The notes under the pieces: model-generated
Database searches by the model: none
Seen by the model: the letters and a program-made list of their open reading frames with translations, nothing else
What the model was told of the DNA's origin: nothing
NCBI GenBank assembly: GCA_964597315.1
Contig: CAZQXD010000117.1
Span: 1 to 5,791 of the forward strand
DNA from: CAZQXD01 sp964597315
GTDB lineage: Bacteria; Pseudomonadota; Gammaproteobacteria; Competibacterales; Competibacteraceae
DNA length: 5,791 nt
Direction of reading: 5' to 3'
Part shown: piece by piece, positions 1 through 5,256 of the stretch
How positions within the stretch are numbered: position 1 is the first letter of the stretch
Layout: every line of letters starts with the position of its first letter
Translations under genes and position numbers: made by a program

Positions 1-55
1 ACGCGAGGGCGGCCGTACCGTGGGCGCCGGCGTCGTCGCTAAAATTATCGAGTAA
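1..55 (+). CDS. tuf: Elongation factor Tu, C-terminal end (partial, 5' truncated by window)
   Basis: The reading frame starting at base 2 gives the last 17 residues, REGGRTVGAGVVAKIIE, and then a TAA stop at 53-55. This is the highly conserved C-terminus of bacterial EF-Tu, the GTPase that delivers aminoacyl-tRNA to the ribosomal A site. It belongs to the third beta-barrel domain. Its position directly before rpsJ is the usual junction between the str and S10 operons in proteobacteria. Only 6 bases separate its stop from the rpsJ start, so the two genes are probably on one transcript. The identification rests on a short but very characteristic tail plus synteny. Whether the genome carries a second tuf copy cannot be seen here. 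Confidence 0.93.
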   Translation, partial: REGGRTVGAGVVAKIIE

Positions 56-61
56 TACAGC

Positions 62-373
62 ATGTCCAATCAGAGAATTCGCATCCGCCTCAAGGCGTTC
101 GATCATCGTCTGATCGATCAGTCGGCGCGTGAGATCGTGGAGACCGCCAAGCGTACCGGGGCTCAGGTGCGGGGACCGATTCCCCTGCCGACCAAAAACG
201 AGCATTTCACGGTACTGATCTCGCCCCACGTCAACAAGGATGCCCGTGATCAGTATGAGATCCGTACCCATAAGCGGTTGATGGATATCGTGGACCCCAC
301 GGACAAGACGGTTGACGCCCTGATGAAGCTGGATCTGGCTGCTGGCGTGGATGTGCAGATCAAGCTGAACTAA
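62..373 (+). CDS. rpsJ: 30S ribosomal protein S10 (NusE)
   Basis: S10 is a 30S head protein. In the NusB-S10 complex it also acts in transcription antitermination, and it links NusG to the ribosome. The 103 residues match the length of the E. coli protein. The N-terminal motif IRIRLKAFDHRLIDQ is present, as is the central stretch AKRTGAQVRGPIPLPTK (29-45). The extended ribosome-inserting loop (about 46-67, HVNKDARDQYE) and the C-terminal DLAAGVDVQI are also present. The ATG at 62 is fixed by family alignment. Its only upstream Shine-Dalgarno-like sequence is a weak GAG (50-52) in the last sense codon of tuf, which suggests coupling to tuf translation. There is no room for a separate S10 leader. 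A terminator-like hairpin follows the gene. Confidence 0.98.
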   Translation: MSNQRIRIRLKAFDHRLIDQSAREIVETAKRTGAQVRGPIPLPTKNEHFTVLISPHVNKDARDQYEIRTHKRLMDIVDPTDKTVDALMKLDLAAGVDVQIKLN

Positions 374-380
374 CTGGTCG

Positions 381-420
381 GGGCGATGAGGGGGTGCCAC
401 CCCTCCTCTCGCCCGTTTTT
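381..420 (+). terminator. Terminator-like hairpin with T-tract between rpsJ and rplC
   Basis: GGGCGA (381-386) pairs with TCGCCC (409-414). Above this, GAGG (388-391) can pair with CCTC (405-408), and GGGT (392-395) with ACCC (399-402), around a three-base loop. One base is unpaired on the left arm (387) and two on the right (403-404). The stem is followed by G and five T (416-420), the form of a Rho-independent terminator. It lies inside a gene series that must be expressed to the end, so partial termination, attenuation or mRNA processing is more likely than a full stop. The pairing was read by eye and no folding energy was calculated. Confidence 0.6.
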
Positions 421-437
421 ATCGAGGTTATCGAAAA

Positions 438-1082
438 ATGGCAATTGGATTGGTTGGTCGCAAGGCTGGCATGACGCGTGTTTTCACAGAAGAGGGCGTG
501 TCAGTGCCGGTGACCGTGGTTGAGGTTGAGCCCAATCGCATTACCCAGATCAAGACCCTGCAAACCGATGGTTACCGGGCATTGCAGATCACTACCGGCA
601 ATCGCAAGGCCAGTCGTGTCACCAAGCCCATGGCGGGTCATTTCGCCAAGGCTAGCACCGAGGCTGGACGCAATCTCTGGGAGTTCCGCCTGACGGAAAA
701 CGAAGCCAATGACGCTGCCATCGGTGGCGAATTGAAAGTGGACTTGTTTCAGGTCGGTCAGAAAGTCGATGTGACCGGCACCACCATCGGCAAGGGCTTC
801 GCAGGTACGATCAAGCGTCATCATTTCAGCGGCCAGCGTAAAACCCATGGTAATTCCCTGTCCCACCGGGTACCGGGGTCCATTGGCCAGAATCAGACTC
901 CAGGACGGGTATTTAAAGGTAAACGCATGGCCGGCCATATGGGCGCGGTGCAACGCTGTATCCAAAACCTGGAGATAGTCCGGGTGGATATTGAACGCGG
1001 CCTGTTGCTCATCAAAGGGGCGGTTCCTGGCGCAAAGGGTGGCGATGTGATTGTCCGTCCCGCTGTGAAGCAGCGTGGCTGA
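438..1082 (+). CDS. rplC: 50S ribosomal protein L3
   Basis: L3 is an early-assembly 23S rRNA binding protein whose long extension reaches toward the peptidyl transferase centre. The 214 residues compare with 209 in E. coli. The N-terminus MAIGLVGRKAGMTRVFTEEG is typical. GKGFAGTIKRHHF (118-130) and the extension HGNSLSHRVPGSIGQNQTPG (137-156) are conserved. Gln153 aligns with the E. coli glutamine methylated by PrmB. The C-terminal region (about 178-210) carries LLLIKGAVPGAKGGDVIVRP. The ATG at 438 has a GAGG about ten bases upstream (424-427), just after the hairpin T-tract. The stop codon at 1080-1082 overlaps the Shine-Dalgarno sequence of rplD, so translation of the two genes is probably coupled. 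Confidence 0.98.
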   Translation: MAIGLVGRKAGMTRVFTEEGVSVPVTVVEVEPNRITQIKTLQTDGYRALQITTGNRKASRVTKPMAGHFAKASTEAGRNLWEFRLTENEANDAAIGGELKVDLFQVGQKVDVTGTTIGKGFAGTIKRHHFSGQRKTHGNSLSHRVPGSIGQNQTPGRVFKGKRMAGHMGAVQRCIQNLEIVRVDIERGLLLIKGAVPGAKGGDVIVRPAVKQRG

Positions 1083-1087
1083 GGAGG
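1082..1087 (+). promoter_or_regulatory. Shine-Dalgarno sequence of rplD
   Basis: A perfect AGGAGG lies five bases before GTG 1093 and starts at the last base of the rplC stop codon. It decides the rplD start: the in-frame GTG at 1075 would lie upstream of this site and has no comparable one of its own. Confidence 0.85.
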
Positions 1088-1092
1088 CGATT

Positions 1093-1713
1093 GTGGAACT
1101 TCAAGTGAAAAATGCTGACGGCCAAGCCTCTGGAGACGTGGTGGCGGTGTCGGATGAAACCTTCGGACGGGATTTTAACGAAACCCTCGTGCATCAGGTG
1201 ACCGTGGCTTATCTGGCTGGCGCTCGTAGCGGCACCCGGGCTCAGAAAAACCGCTCTGCGGTCAGTGGCGGAGGCGCCAAGCCGTGGCGCCAGAAAGGCA
1301 CCGGTCGGGCTCGCGCAGGCACCATTCGCAGTCCGTTGTGGCGTGGGGGCGGTGTGACTTTCGCGGCGAGTCCTCAGGATTATTCCCAAAAGGTCAACAA
1401 AAAGATGTACCGGGCCGCCATGCGTTCCATTTTCTCGGAACTGGTGCGTCAGGAGCGGTTGGTGGTGGTGAGTGATTTGGGTATCGACCAGCCCAAGACC
1501 AAACTGATGATGGCCAAGCTGGCCGAGCTGGCGGTGGATAACGCGCTGTTCGTTACCGAGGACGTAGATCACAATTTGTATCTGTCGTCTCGTAATATCC
1601 CCAGGGTCGATGTGCGGGATGTGACCGGACTAGACCCGGTCAGCCTGATCCGTTTCGATAAGGTAGTGATTACCGTGAATGCGCTCAAGCGTGTGGAGGA
1701 GTGGCTGGCATGA
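1093..1713 (+). CDS. rplD: 50S ribosomal protein L4
   Basis: L4 binds 23S rRNA domain I and lines the exit tunnel. In E. coli it also represses the S10 operon by attenuation and translational control. The GTG at 1093 gives 206 residues beginning MELQVKNADG, which aligns with E. coli MELVLKDAQ (201 aa) and sits behind a perfect AGGAGG. The conserved TFGRDFNETLVHQ is at 23-35. The tunnel loop, including KPWRQKGTGRARAG, spans about 50-90. Lys68 aligns with E. coli Lys63, where a substitution gives erythromycin resistance; the wild-type lysine is present. VDVRDVTGLDPVSL is at 172-185. An earlier GTG (1075) would add six residues and overlap rplC, and was rejected. The gene ends in an ATGA overlap with rplW. 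The E. coli-type leader target of L4 is not present before rpsJ. Confidence 0.97.
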   Translation: MELQVKNADGQASGDVVAVSDETFGRDFNETLVHQVTVAYLAGARSGTRAQKNRSAVSGGGAKPWRQKGTGRARAGTIRSPLWRGGGVTFAASPQDYSQKVNKKMYRAAMRSIFSELVRQERLVVVSDLGIDQPKTKLMMAKLAELAVDNALFVTEDVDHNLYLSSRNIPRVDVRDVTGLDPVSLIRFDKVVITVNALKRVEEWLA

Positions 1714-2006
1714 ATCAGGAGCGGTTGTTGAAAGTGCTGCTGGCTCCCCATGTGTCTGAGAAGAGCACGACGGTAGCCGAGGCGGCCAACCAGGTGGTGT
1801 TCAAGGTTGCCAAGGACGCGACCAAGCCGGAAATCAAGGCGGCGGTCGAACTGTTGTTCGACGTCAAAGTGAAAAAAGTCACCGTAGCCAATATGAAAGG
1901 TAAGCGTAAACGTTTCGGTGCCATCCACGGCCGTCGCTCAGACTGGAAAAAAGCCTATGTGGGGCTTGAGGCCGGTAATGAGATCGATTTCCTCGGGGGC
2001 GAGTAG
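1710..2006 (+). CDS. rplW: 50S ribosomal protein L23
   Basis: L23 sits at the mouth of the exit tunnel and is the docking site for trigger factor and the signal recognition particle. The ATG at 1710 gives 98 residues starting MNQERLLKVLLAPHVSEKST, which aligns with E. coli MIREERLLKVLRAPHVSEK. Glu17 corresponds to the E. coli Glu18 that contacts trigger factor. KVAKDATKPEIKAAVELLF (32-50) and the C-terminal GRRSDWKKAYV (74-84) are typical of the family. The start overlaps the rplD stop as ATGA, and GGAGGAG (1695-1701) eight bases upstream supports it. A GTG at 1701 lies in this Shine-Dalgarno region and would add three residues without family support. Confidence 0.97.
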   Translation: MNQERLLKVLLAPHVSEKSTTVAEAANQVVFKVAKDATKPEIKAAVELLFDVKVKKVTVANMKGKRKRFGAIHGRRSDWKKAYVGLEAGNEIDFLGGE

Positions 2007-2047
2007 GAGCGCTCGCGGCGCCTCGAACACGACGTAAGGGTCAGACA

Positions 2048-2875
2048 ATGCCAATCGTTAAACAAAAGCCCACTTCCCCTGGCCGCCGTTTTGTGGTCAA
2101 GGTGGTCACGCCCGACCTGCATAAGGGCGCACCGTACGCGCCGCTGCTGGAAAAGCAATCCAAGACTGGCGGCCGCAACAACATGGGGCGGATCACCACC
2201 CGACATAAGGGTGGCGGCCACAAGCAGCATTATCGGGTCATCGACTTTAAGCGTGACAAGGACAATATCCCGGCCAAGGTGGAACGCCTGGAGTACGATC
2301 CAAACCGTACCGCCCATATCGCACTGTTGCTTTATGCGGATGGAGAGCGACGTTACATCATCGCTCCAAAAGGGATTACCGAAGGCGCCGCCATTATGTC
2401 GGGCAGCGCCGCTCCCATTAAAGTGGGTAATGCACTGCCGCTGCGCGGCATTCCCGTGGGCAGTACCGTACATTGTGTGGAGATGCGCCCTGGTAAAGGC
2501 GCGCAAATCGCTCGCAGTGCTGGGGTCGCCGCCCAGTTTATTGCCCGGGATGGGAGTTACGCCACATTGCGCCTGCGCTCCGGGGAAATGCGCAAGGTGC
2601 ATGTGGATTGCAAGGCGACCATCGGTGAGGTGGGCAACGATGAGCACAATCTGCGTTCATTGGGTAAAGCCGGTGCCAAGCGCTGGCGCGGCATTCGTCC
2701 CACGGTGCGCGGTGTGGCTATGAACCCTGTGGATCATCCCCACGGAGGTGGCGAAGGCCGAACCTCCGGTGGCCGACATCCGGTTAGTCCCTGGGGTGTG
2801 CCCACCAAGGGCTACAAAACCCGATCCAATAAGCGCACCGACAAATTCATCGTGCGCCGGCGTAAGGCTAAGTAA
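2048..2875 (+). CDS. rplB: 50S ribosomal protein L2
   Basis: L2 is a primary 23S rRNA binding protein required for subunit association and for full peptidyl transferase activity. The 275 residues compare with 273 in E. coli. The N-terminal KPTSPGRR (7-14), GGRNNMGRITTRHKGGGHKQ (41-60), an OB-fold-like middle and an SH3-like domain (about 130-200) are in order. The signature VAMNPVDHPHGGGEGR is at 223-238. His230 equals the functionally important E. coli His229 (numbered without Met). After it, TSGGRHP is one residue longer than the E. coli stretch NFGKHP. The basic tail KTRSNKRTDKFIVRRR (257-272) is conserved. AAGGG (2036-2040) lies seven bases before the ATG. A GC-rich, weakly structured 41-base gap separates it from rplW. 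Confidence 0.98.
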   Translation: MPIVKQKPTSPGRRFVVKVVTPDLHKGAPYAPLLEKQSKTGGRNNMGRITTRHKGGGHKQHYRVIDFKRDKDNIPAKVERLEYDPNRTAHIALLLYADGERRYIIAPKGITEGAAIMSGSAAPIKVGNALPLRGIPVGSTVHCVEMRPGKGAQIARSAGVAAQFIARDGSYATLRLRSGEMRKVHVDCKATIGEVGNDEHNLRSLGKAGAKRWRGIRPTVRGVAMNPVDHPHGGGEGRTSGGRHPVSPWGVPTKGYKTRSNKRTDKFIVRRRKAK

Positions 2876-2914
2876 GACGCCGCCGGCACAGACAGAAACC
2901 TAGAGGACAATGAC

Positions 2915-3187
2915 GTGCCACGTTCAGTAAAAAAAGGGCCGTTTGTCGATACCCATCTGATAAAAAAGGTGGAGAAGGCGGTTGCTACCAACAGTAAGAG
3001 ACCGATCAAGACTTGGTCGCGGCGTTCCATGATCTTGCCGGATATGGTGGGTTTGACCATCGCTGTGCATAACGGCCGCCAGCACGTGCCCGTGCTGGTT
3101 ACGGAAAACATGGTGGGTCATAAACTCGGTGAATTCGCCGCCACCCGGACCTTCCGGGGGCATGCGGCGGATAGAAAATCCAAGTGA
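2915..3187 (+). CDS. rpsS: 30S ribosomal protein S19
   Basis: S19 is a 30S head protein that works with S13 near the A-site finger and contacts 16S rRNA helices of the 3' domain. The 90 residues match the family (92 in E. coli). The gene starts at GTG 2915, where alignment gives MPRSVKKGPFVD, the near-invariant N-terminus, and GAGGA (2903-2907) lies seven bases upstream. TWSRRSMILPDMVG (33-46), AVHNGRQHVPV (50-60) and VGHKLGEFAATRTFRGHAAD (67-86) contain the S19 signature. An out-of-frame ATG at 2910 lies between this Shine-Dalgarno sequence and the GTG and opens only a six-codon frame. The stop at 3185-3187 forms part of the ribosome binding site of rplV. Confidence 0.98.
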   Translation: MPRSVKKGPFVDTHLIKKVEKAVATNSKRPIKTWSRRSMILPDMVGLTIAVHNGRQHVPVLVTENMVGHKLGEFAATRTFRGHAADRKSK

Positions 3188-3189
3188 GG
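3185..3189 (+). promoter_or_regulatory. Shine-Dalgarno-like sequence of rplV, overlapping the rpsS stop
   Basis: TGAGG(G) contains the rpsS stop codon and lies about nine bases before ATG 3199. It favours that start over the in-frame GTG at 3184, which overlaps the same bases. It also implies that ribosomes finishing rpsS help to start rplV. Confidence 0.6.
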
Positions 3190-3198
3190 GACGCCATT

Positions 3199-3531
3199 AT
3201 GCAAGCTATTGCGCACATGAAATACGCTAGGATCTCAGCTCAGAAAGCGCGCTTGGTGGCTGATCAGGTCCGAGGCATGCCCGTGGGTTCGGCCTTGCAG
3301 TTGCTGACTTTCAGCAACAAGCGAGCCGCCTTACTGGTCAGAAAAGTCCTGGAGTCGGCTATCGCCAACGCGGAGCATAACGAAGGGGCGGATGTGGATG
3401 AACTGCGTGTCTCCGGCATTTATGTGGATGAGGGGCCAACCCTAAAGCGCATGCATGCTCGCGCTAAGGGTCGCGGTAATCGCATCATGAAACGTACCAG
3501 CCACATTACCGTGGCTGTGGCTGAGCAGTAA
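3199..3531 (+). CDS. rplV: 50S ribosomal protein L22
   Basis: L22 binds all 23S rRNA domains and, with L4, forms the narrow part of the exit tunnel. The ATG at 3199 gives 110 residues, exactly the E. coli length, with MQAIAHMKYARISAQKARLV aligning to [20 protein letters not shown]. The helix VLESAIANAEHNEGADVDEL (50-69) is typical. The tunnel beta-hairpin is about 79-100, with LKR at 82-84 where E. coli has the MKR whose deletion gives erythromycin resistance. Its loop reads MHARAKGRGNR. KRTSHITVAVAE closes the protein. A GTG at 3184 (GTGA overlap with rpsS) would add five residues without family support. Confidence 0.96.
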   Translation: MQAIAHMKYARISAQKARLVADQVRGMPVGSALQLLTFSNKRAALLVRKVLESAIANAEHNEGADVDELRVSGIYVDEGPTLKRMHARAKGRGNRIMKRTSHITVAVAEQ

Positions 3532-3542
3532 GAGAGGGCGTA

Positions 3543-4217
3543 ATGGGTCAAAAAGTACACCCTGTTGGGATTCGTTTGGGTATTGCGTCCGACTGGACTT
3601 CAAAATGGTATGCGGATACCAGCCAGTTTGCCGATTTTCTGGAAATGGATCTGAAGGTTCGCGAGTTTATCAAGAAAAAACTCGCTCATGCTTCGGTCAG
3701 CCGAATTCAAATCGAGCGCCCCGCTCGCACGGCTCACATCACCATCCATACCGCTCGGCCAGGGGTGGTTATCGGCAAAAAGGGCGAGGATATCGAGGCG
3801 CTGCGTAAAAAAGTCTCGGCGATGATGGGCGTTCCAGTCCACATCAATATCGAAGAGGTGCGCAAGCCGGAGCTGGACGCTCAATTGGTCGCCGAAGGTG
3901 TGGCCCAGCAACTGGAACGGCGTATCATGTTTCGCCGCGCTATGAAGCGTTCGGTAACAAACGCTATGCGTTTGGGCGCACAAGGTATTAAAATACACGT
4001 TTCGGGTCGGCTCAATGGGGCCGAGATTGCCCGCAGTGAATGGTATCGGGAAGGTCGAGTTCCCCTGCACACCCTACGTGCCGATATCGATTACGGCTTC
4101 GCCGAGGCGAAGACCACCTACGGTGTCATCGGCATCAAGGTCTGGATTTTCAAGGGCGAAGTGTTCGGGCTCGAGAAGCAGGGCGATGCAAAGGCCGAGA
4201 AGGCCTCTGCCAACTGA
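3543..4217 (+). CDS. rpsC: 30S ribosomal protein S3
   Basis: S3 lies at the mRNA entry channel of the 30S head and contributes to mRNA unwinding by the ribosome. The 224 residues start MGQKVHPVGIRLGI. The type II KH domain (about 39-107) carries the GKKG loop at 78-81. The C-terminal S3 domain contains RRAMKR (131-136), in which Arg131, Arg132 and Lys135 match the E. coli residues linked to helicase activity. SGRLNGAEIAR (154-164) and the family signature LRADIDYGFAEAKTTYGVIG (178-197) follow. The tail after FKGEVFG is only about 15 residues, shorter and less basic than in E. coli (233 aa total). GAGGG (3534-3538) lies four bases before the ATG. A strong terminator hairpin follows the gene. 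Confidence 0.98.
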   Translation: MGQKVHPVGIRLGIASDWTSKWYADTSQFADFLEMDLKVREFIKKKLAHASVSRIQIERPARTAHITIHTARPGVVIGKKGEDIEALRKKVSAMMGVPVHINIEEVRKPELDAQLVAEGVAQQLERRIMFRRAMKRSVTNAMRLGAQGIKIHVSGRLNGAEIARSEWYREGRVPLHTLRADIDYGFAEAKTTYGVIGIKVWIFKGEVFGLEKQGDAKAEKASAN

Positions 4218-4241
4218 CGTCCTTGCGGCATAGGTTGTTAC

Positions 4242-4277
4242 GGAGCTCCGCGCCTCTAGTCGCGGAGTTCCTTTTTT
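4242..4277 (+). terminator. Intrinsic terminator between rpsC and rplP
   Basis: GGAGCTCCGCG (4242-4252) pairs with CGCGGAGTTCC (4261-4271) over 11 base pairs, ten Watson-Crick and one G-T wobble, around the eight-base loop CCTCTAGT. Six T (4272-4277) follow immediately. This is the textbook form of a Rho-independent terminator. It stands within a gene order that is normally one transcript, only 19 bases before the rplP start. Partial read-through or regulated attenuation is therefore likely, unless rplP has its own promoter inside rpsC or in 4218-4241. I saw no convincing promoter there. Confidence 0.85.
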
Positions 4278-4296
4278 AGGTAACAGGGGACTAACG

Positions 4297-4710
4297 ATGT
4301 TACAGCCGAAAAGAACGAAATTCCGCAAGCAGCGCAAGGGGCGCAACCGCGGCGTTGCGACCAGCGGCAATAAGGTGAGTTTCGGCGAATACGGCCTGAA
4401 GTGCGCCGGTCGCGGTCGGATCACCGCCCGCCAGATTGAGGCTGCGCGACGCGCCATCAACCGGCACGTCAAACGTGGTGGCAAGCTTTGGATCCGGATC
4501 TTTCCAGATGTGCCCATTACCCAAAAGCCTCTTGAAGTACGCCAGGGTAAGGGTAAGGGTAACGTGGAGTACTGGGTAGCTAAGGTGCAGCCCGGGCGTG
4601 TGCTCTATGAAATTGAAGGGGTGTCCGAGGATATTGCCCGTCAGGCTTTTCGCCTGGCCGCCGCCAAGCTCCCCGTTCAAACCGTATTTGTAACCCGAAC
4701 GGTGATGTGA
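4297..4710 (+). CDS. rplP: 50S ribosomal protein L16
   Basis: L16 helps to position the A-site tRNA and organise 23S rRNA near the peptidyl transferase centre. The 137 residues compare with 136 in E. coli. MLQPKRTKFRKQRKGRNRG is the classic N-terminus. GRGRITARQIEAARRAINR (38-56) and PLEVRQGKGKGNVEYWVA (78-95) carry the L16 signatures. Arg82 aligns with E. coli Arg81, the residue hydroxylated by the oxygenase YcfD (RoxA); the arginine is kept. The C-terminal AAAKLPVQTVFVTRTVM is conserved. AGGGGA (4284-4289) lies seven bases before the ATG, placed just after the upstream terminator T-tract, so the gene is translated from a site independent of rpsC. Its TGA overlaps the rpmC ATG by one base. 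Confidence 0.98.
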   Translation: MLQPKRTKFRKQRKGRNRGVATSGNKVSFGEYGLKCAGRGRITARQIEAARRAINRHVKRGGKLWIRIFPDVPITQKPLEVRQGKGKGNVEYWVAKVQPGRVLYEIEGVSEDIARQAFRLAAAKLPVQTVFVTRTVM

Positions 4711-4907
4711 TGAAGGCCAGCGAATTTCGCCAAAAAAACGTGGATGAGCTGAAGCAGGAACTACTTGGCCTGCTTCGGGAGCAATTTAACCTGCGTATGC
4801 AGAAAGCAACCGGGCAACTGGGTAAACCCCATCTGTTTCGCCAGGTTCGCCGCAATATCGCACGGCTGAAGACGGTGCTCAATGAAATGAAGGCAGGTAA
4901 AGCATGA
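4710..4907 (+). CDS. rpmC: 50S ribosomal protein L29
   Basis: L29 is a small two-helix protein on the 50S surface beside L23 at the tunnel exit. The ATG at 4710 gives 65 residues (63 in E. coli), starting MKASEFRQKNVDELKQELL. The family signature REQFNLRMQKATGQL (23-37) and the second helix HLFRQVRRNIARLKTVLNE (41-59) are present. The start shares its A with the rplP stop (TGATG), which favours termination-reinitiation. The upstream ribosome binding site is weak (GGTGA, 4701-4705). A GTG at 4707 would only add a second Met and was not chosen. The gene ends in an ATGA overlap with rpsQ. Confidence 0.97.
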   Translation: MKASEFRQKNVDELKQELLGLLREQFNLRMQKATGQLGKPHLFRQVRRNIARLKTVLNEMKAGKA

Positions 4908-5167
4908 GCGCGGAATCTAAAGTTGCGCGTACCGTCACAGGGCGCGTCAGCAGCAATAAAATGGATAAGACGGTCACTGTAATTGTGGAGCGCTTGGTTC
5001 GCCATCCGGTTTATGGCAAATACATACGCCGGTCCACCAAGCTGCATGCCCACGACGAGCAGAACGAGTGCCAGGAAGGTGACACCGTAGTCATTGAGCA
5101 GTGCCGCCCTCTGTCCAGGACCAAGGCTTGGCGGTTGGTCAAGGTGCTGGACCGAGCGCCTGAGTAG
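4904..5167 (+). CDS. rpsQ: 30S ribosomal protein S17
   Basis: S17 is a primary 16S rRNA binding protein of the 30S body with an OB fold. The 87 residues compare with 84 in E. coli. TVTGRVSSNKMDKTVTVIVE (10-29) and RHPVYGKYIRRSTKLHAHDE (33-52) are typical, and GDTVVIEQCRPLSRTKAWRL (59-78) contains the S17 signature. The ATG at 4904 overlaps the rpmC stop as ATGA; a weak AGG (4895-4897) lies six bases upstream, so translation probably depends on coupling. This is the last gene of the classical S10 operon. Confidence 0.98.
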   Translation: MSAESKVARTVTGRVSSNKMDKTVTVIVERLVRHPVYGKYIRRSTKLHAHDEQNECQEGDTVVIEQCRPLSRTKAWRLVKVLDRAPE

Positions 5168-5173
5168 ACAGGG

Positions 5174-5213
5174 CGGGCGGGGCCGGTGTATGACCCAGAC
5201 CGGACGCTGCCCG
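5174..5213 (+). other. GC-rich two-part hairpin in the rpsQ-rplN gap
   Basis: CGGGC (5174-5178) can pair with GCCCG (5209-5213). Inside it, CCGGT (5183-5187) can pair with ACCGG (5199-5203), with unpaired bases between the two stems and an 11-base loop. No T-tract follows, so it is not an intrinsic terminator. It could be a structured spacer, a processing site or a chance pairing in GC-rich DNA. It was read by eye without folding energies. Confidence 0.3.
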
Positions 5214-5220
5214 GCATAAG
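5190..5220 (+). promoter_or_regulatory. Weak candidate promoter before rplN (spc operon)
   Basis: ATGACC (5190-5195) and CATAAG (5215-5220), 19 bases apart, each match four of six bases of the sigma-70 -35 and -10 consensus. The spacing is longer than ideal. E. coli has the spc promoter in this same rpsQ-rplN interval, which is the main reason to list it. The sequence match alone is poor. Confidence 0.22.
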
Positions 5221-5256
5221 ACATGAACTAACGAGCAGCGGGAATCGGGTGTTGCC

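Noticed and set aside
501..965. Long open frame on the minus strand within rplC, and similar minus-strand frames opposite rplD, rplB, rpsC, rplP and rplN
   Set aside because: Each lies opposite a clearly identified ribosomal protein gene. The translations have no recognisable domain, and such frames are expected in moderately GC-rich coding DNA.
2091..2723. 210-codon plus-strand frame inside rplB
   Set aside because: It overlaps the L2 gene in another frame. Its translation is rich in Arg, Trp, Cys and Pro and resembles no family, so it is an out-of-frame shadow.
2910..2930. Six-codon open frame starting at ATG 2910, between the rpsS Shine-Dalgarno sequence and its GTG start
   Set aside because: It is too short to support as a gene and lies out of frame with a strongly supported GTG start. 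A leader-peptide role has no other evidence.
3184..3187. GTG start for rplV overlapping the rpsS stop as GTGA
   Set aside because: It adds five residues not found in L22, whereas ATG 3199 gives exactly the family length and N-terminus and has a Shine-Dalgarno-like sequence.
4547..4562. GGTAAG repeated units resembling a microsatellite
   Set aside because: They encode the conserved QGKGKGN stretch of L16, so the repeat is explained by protein constraint.
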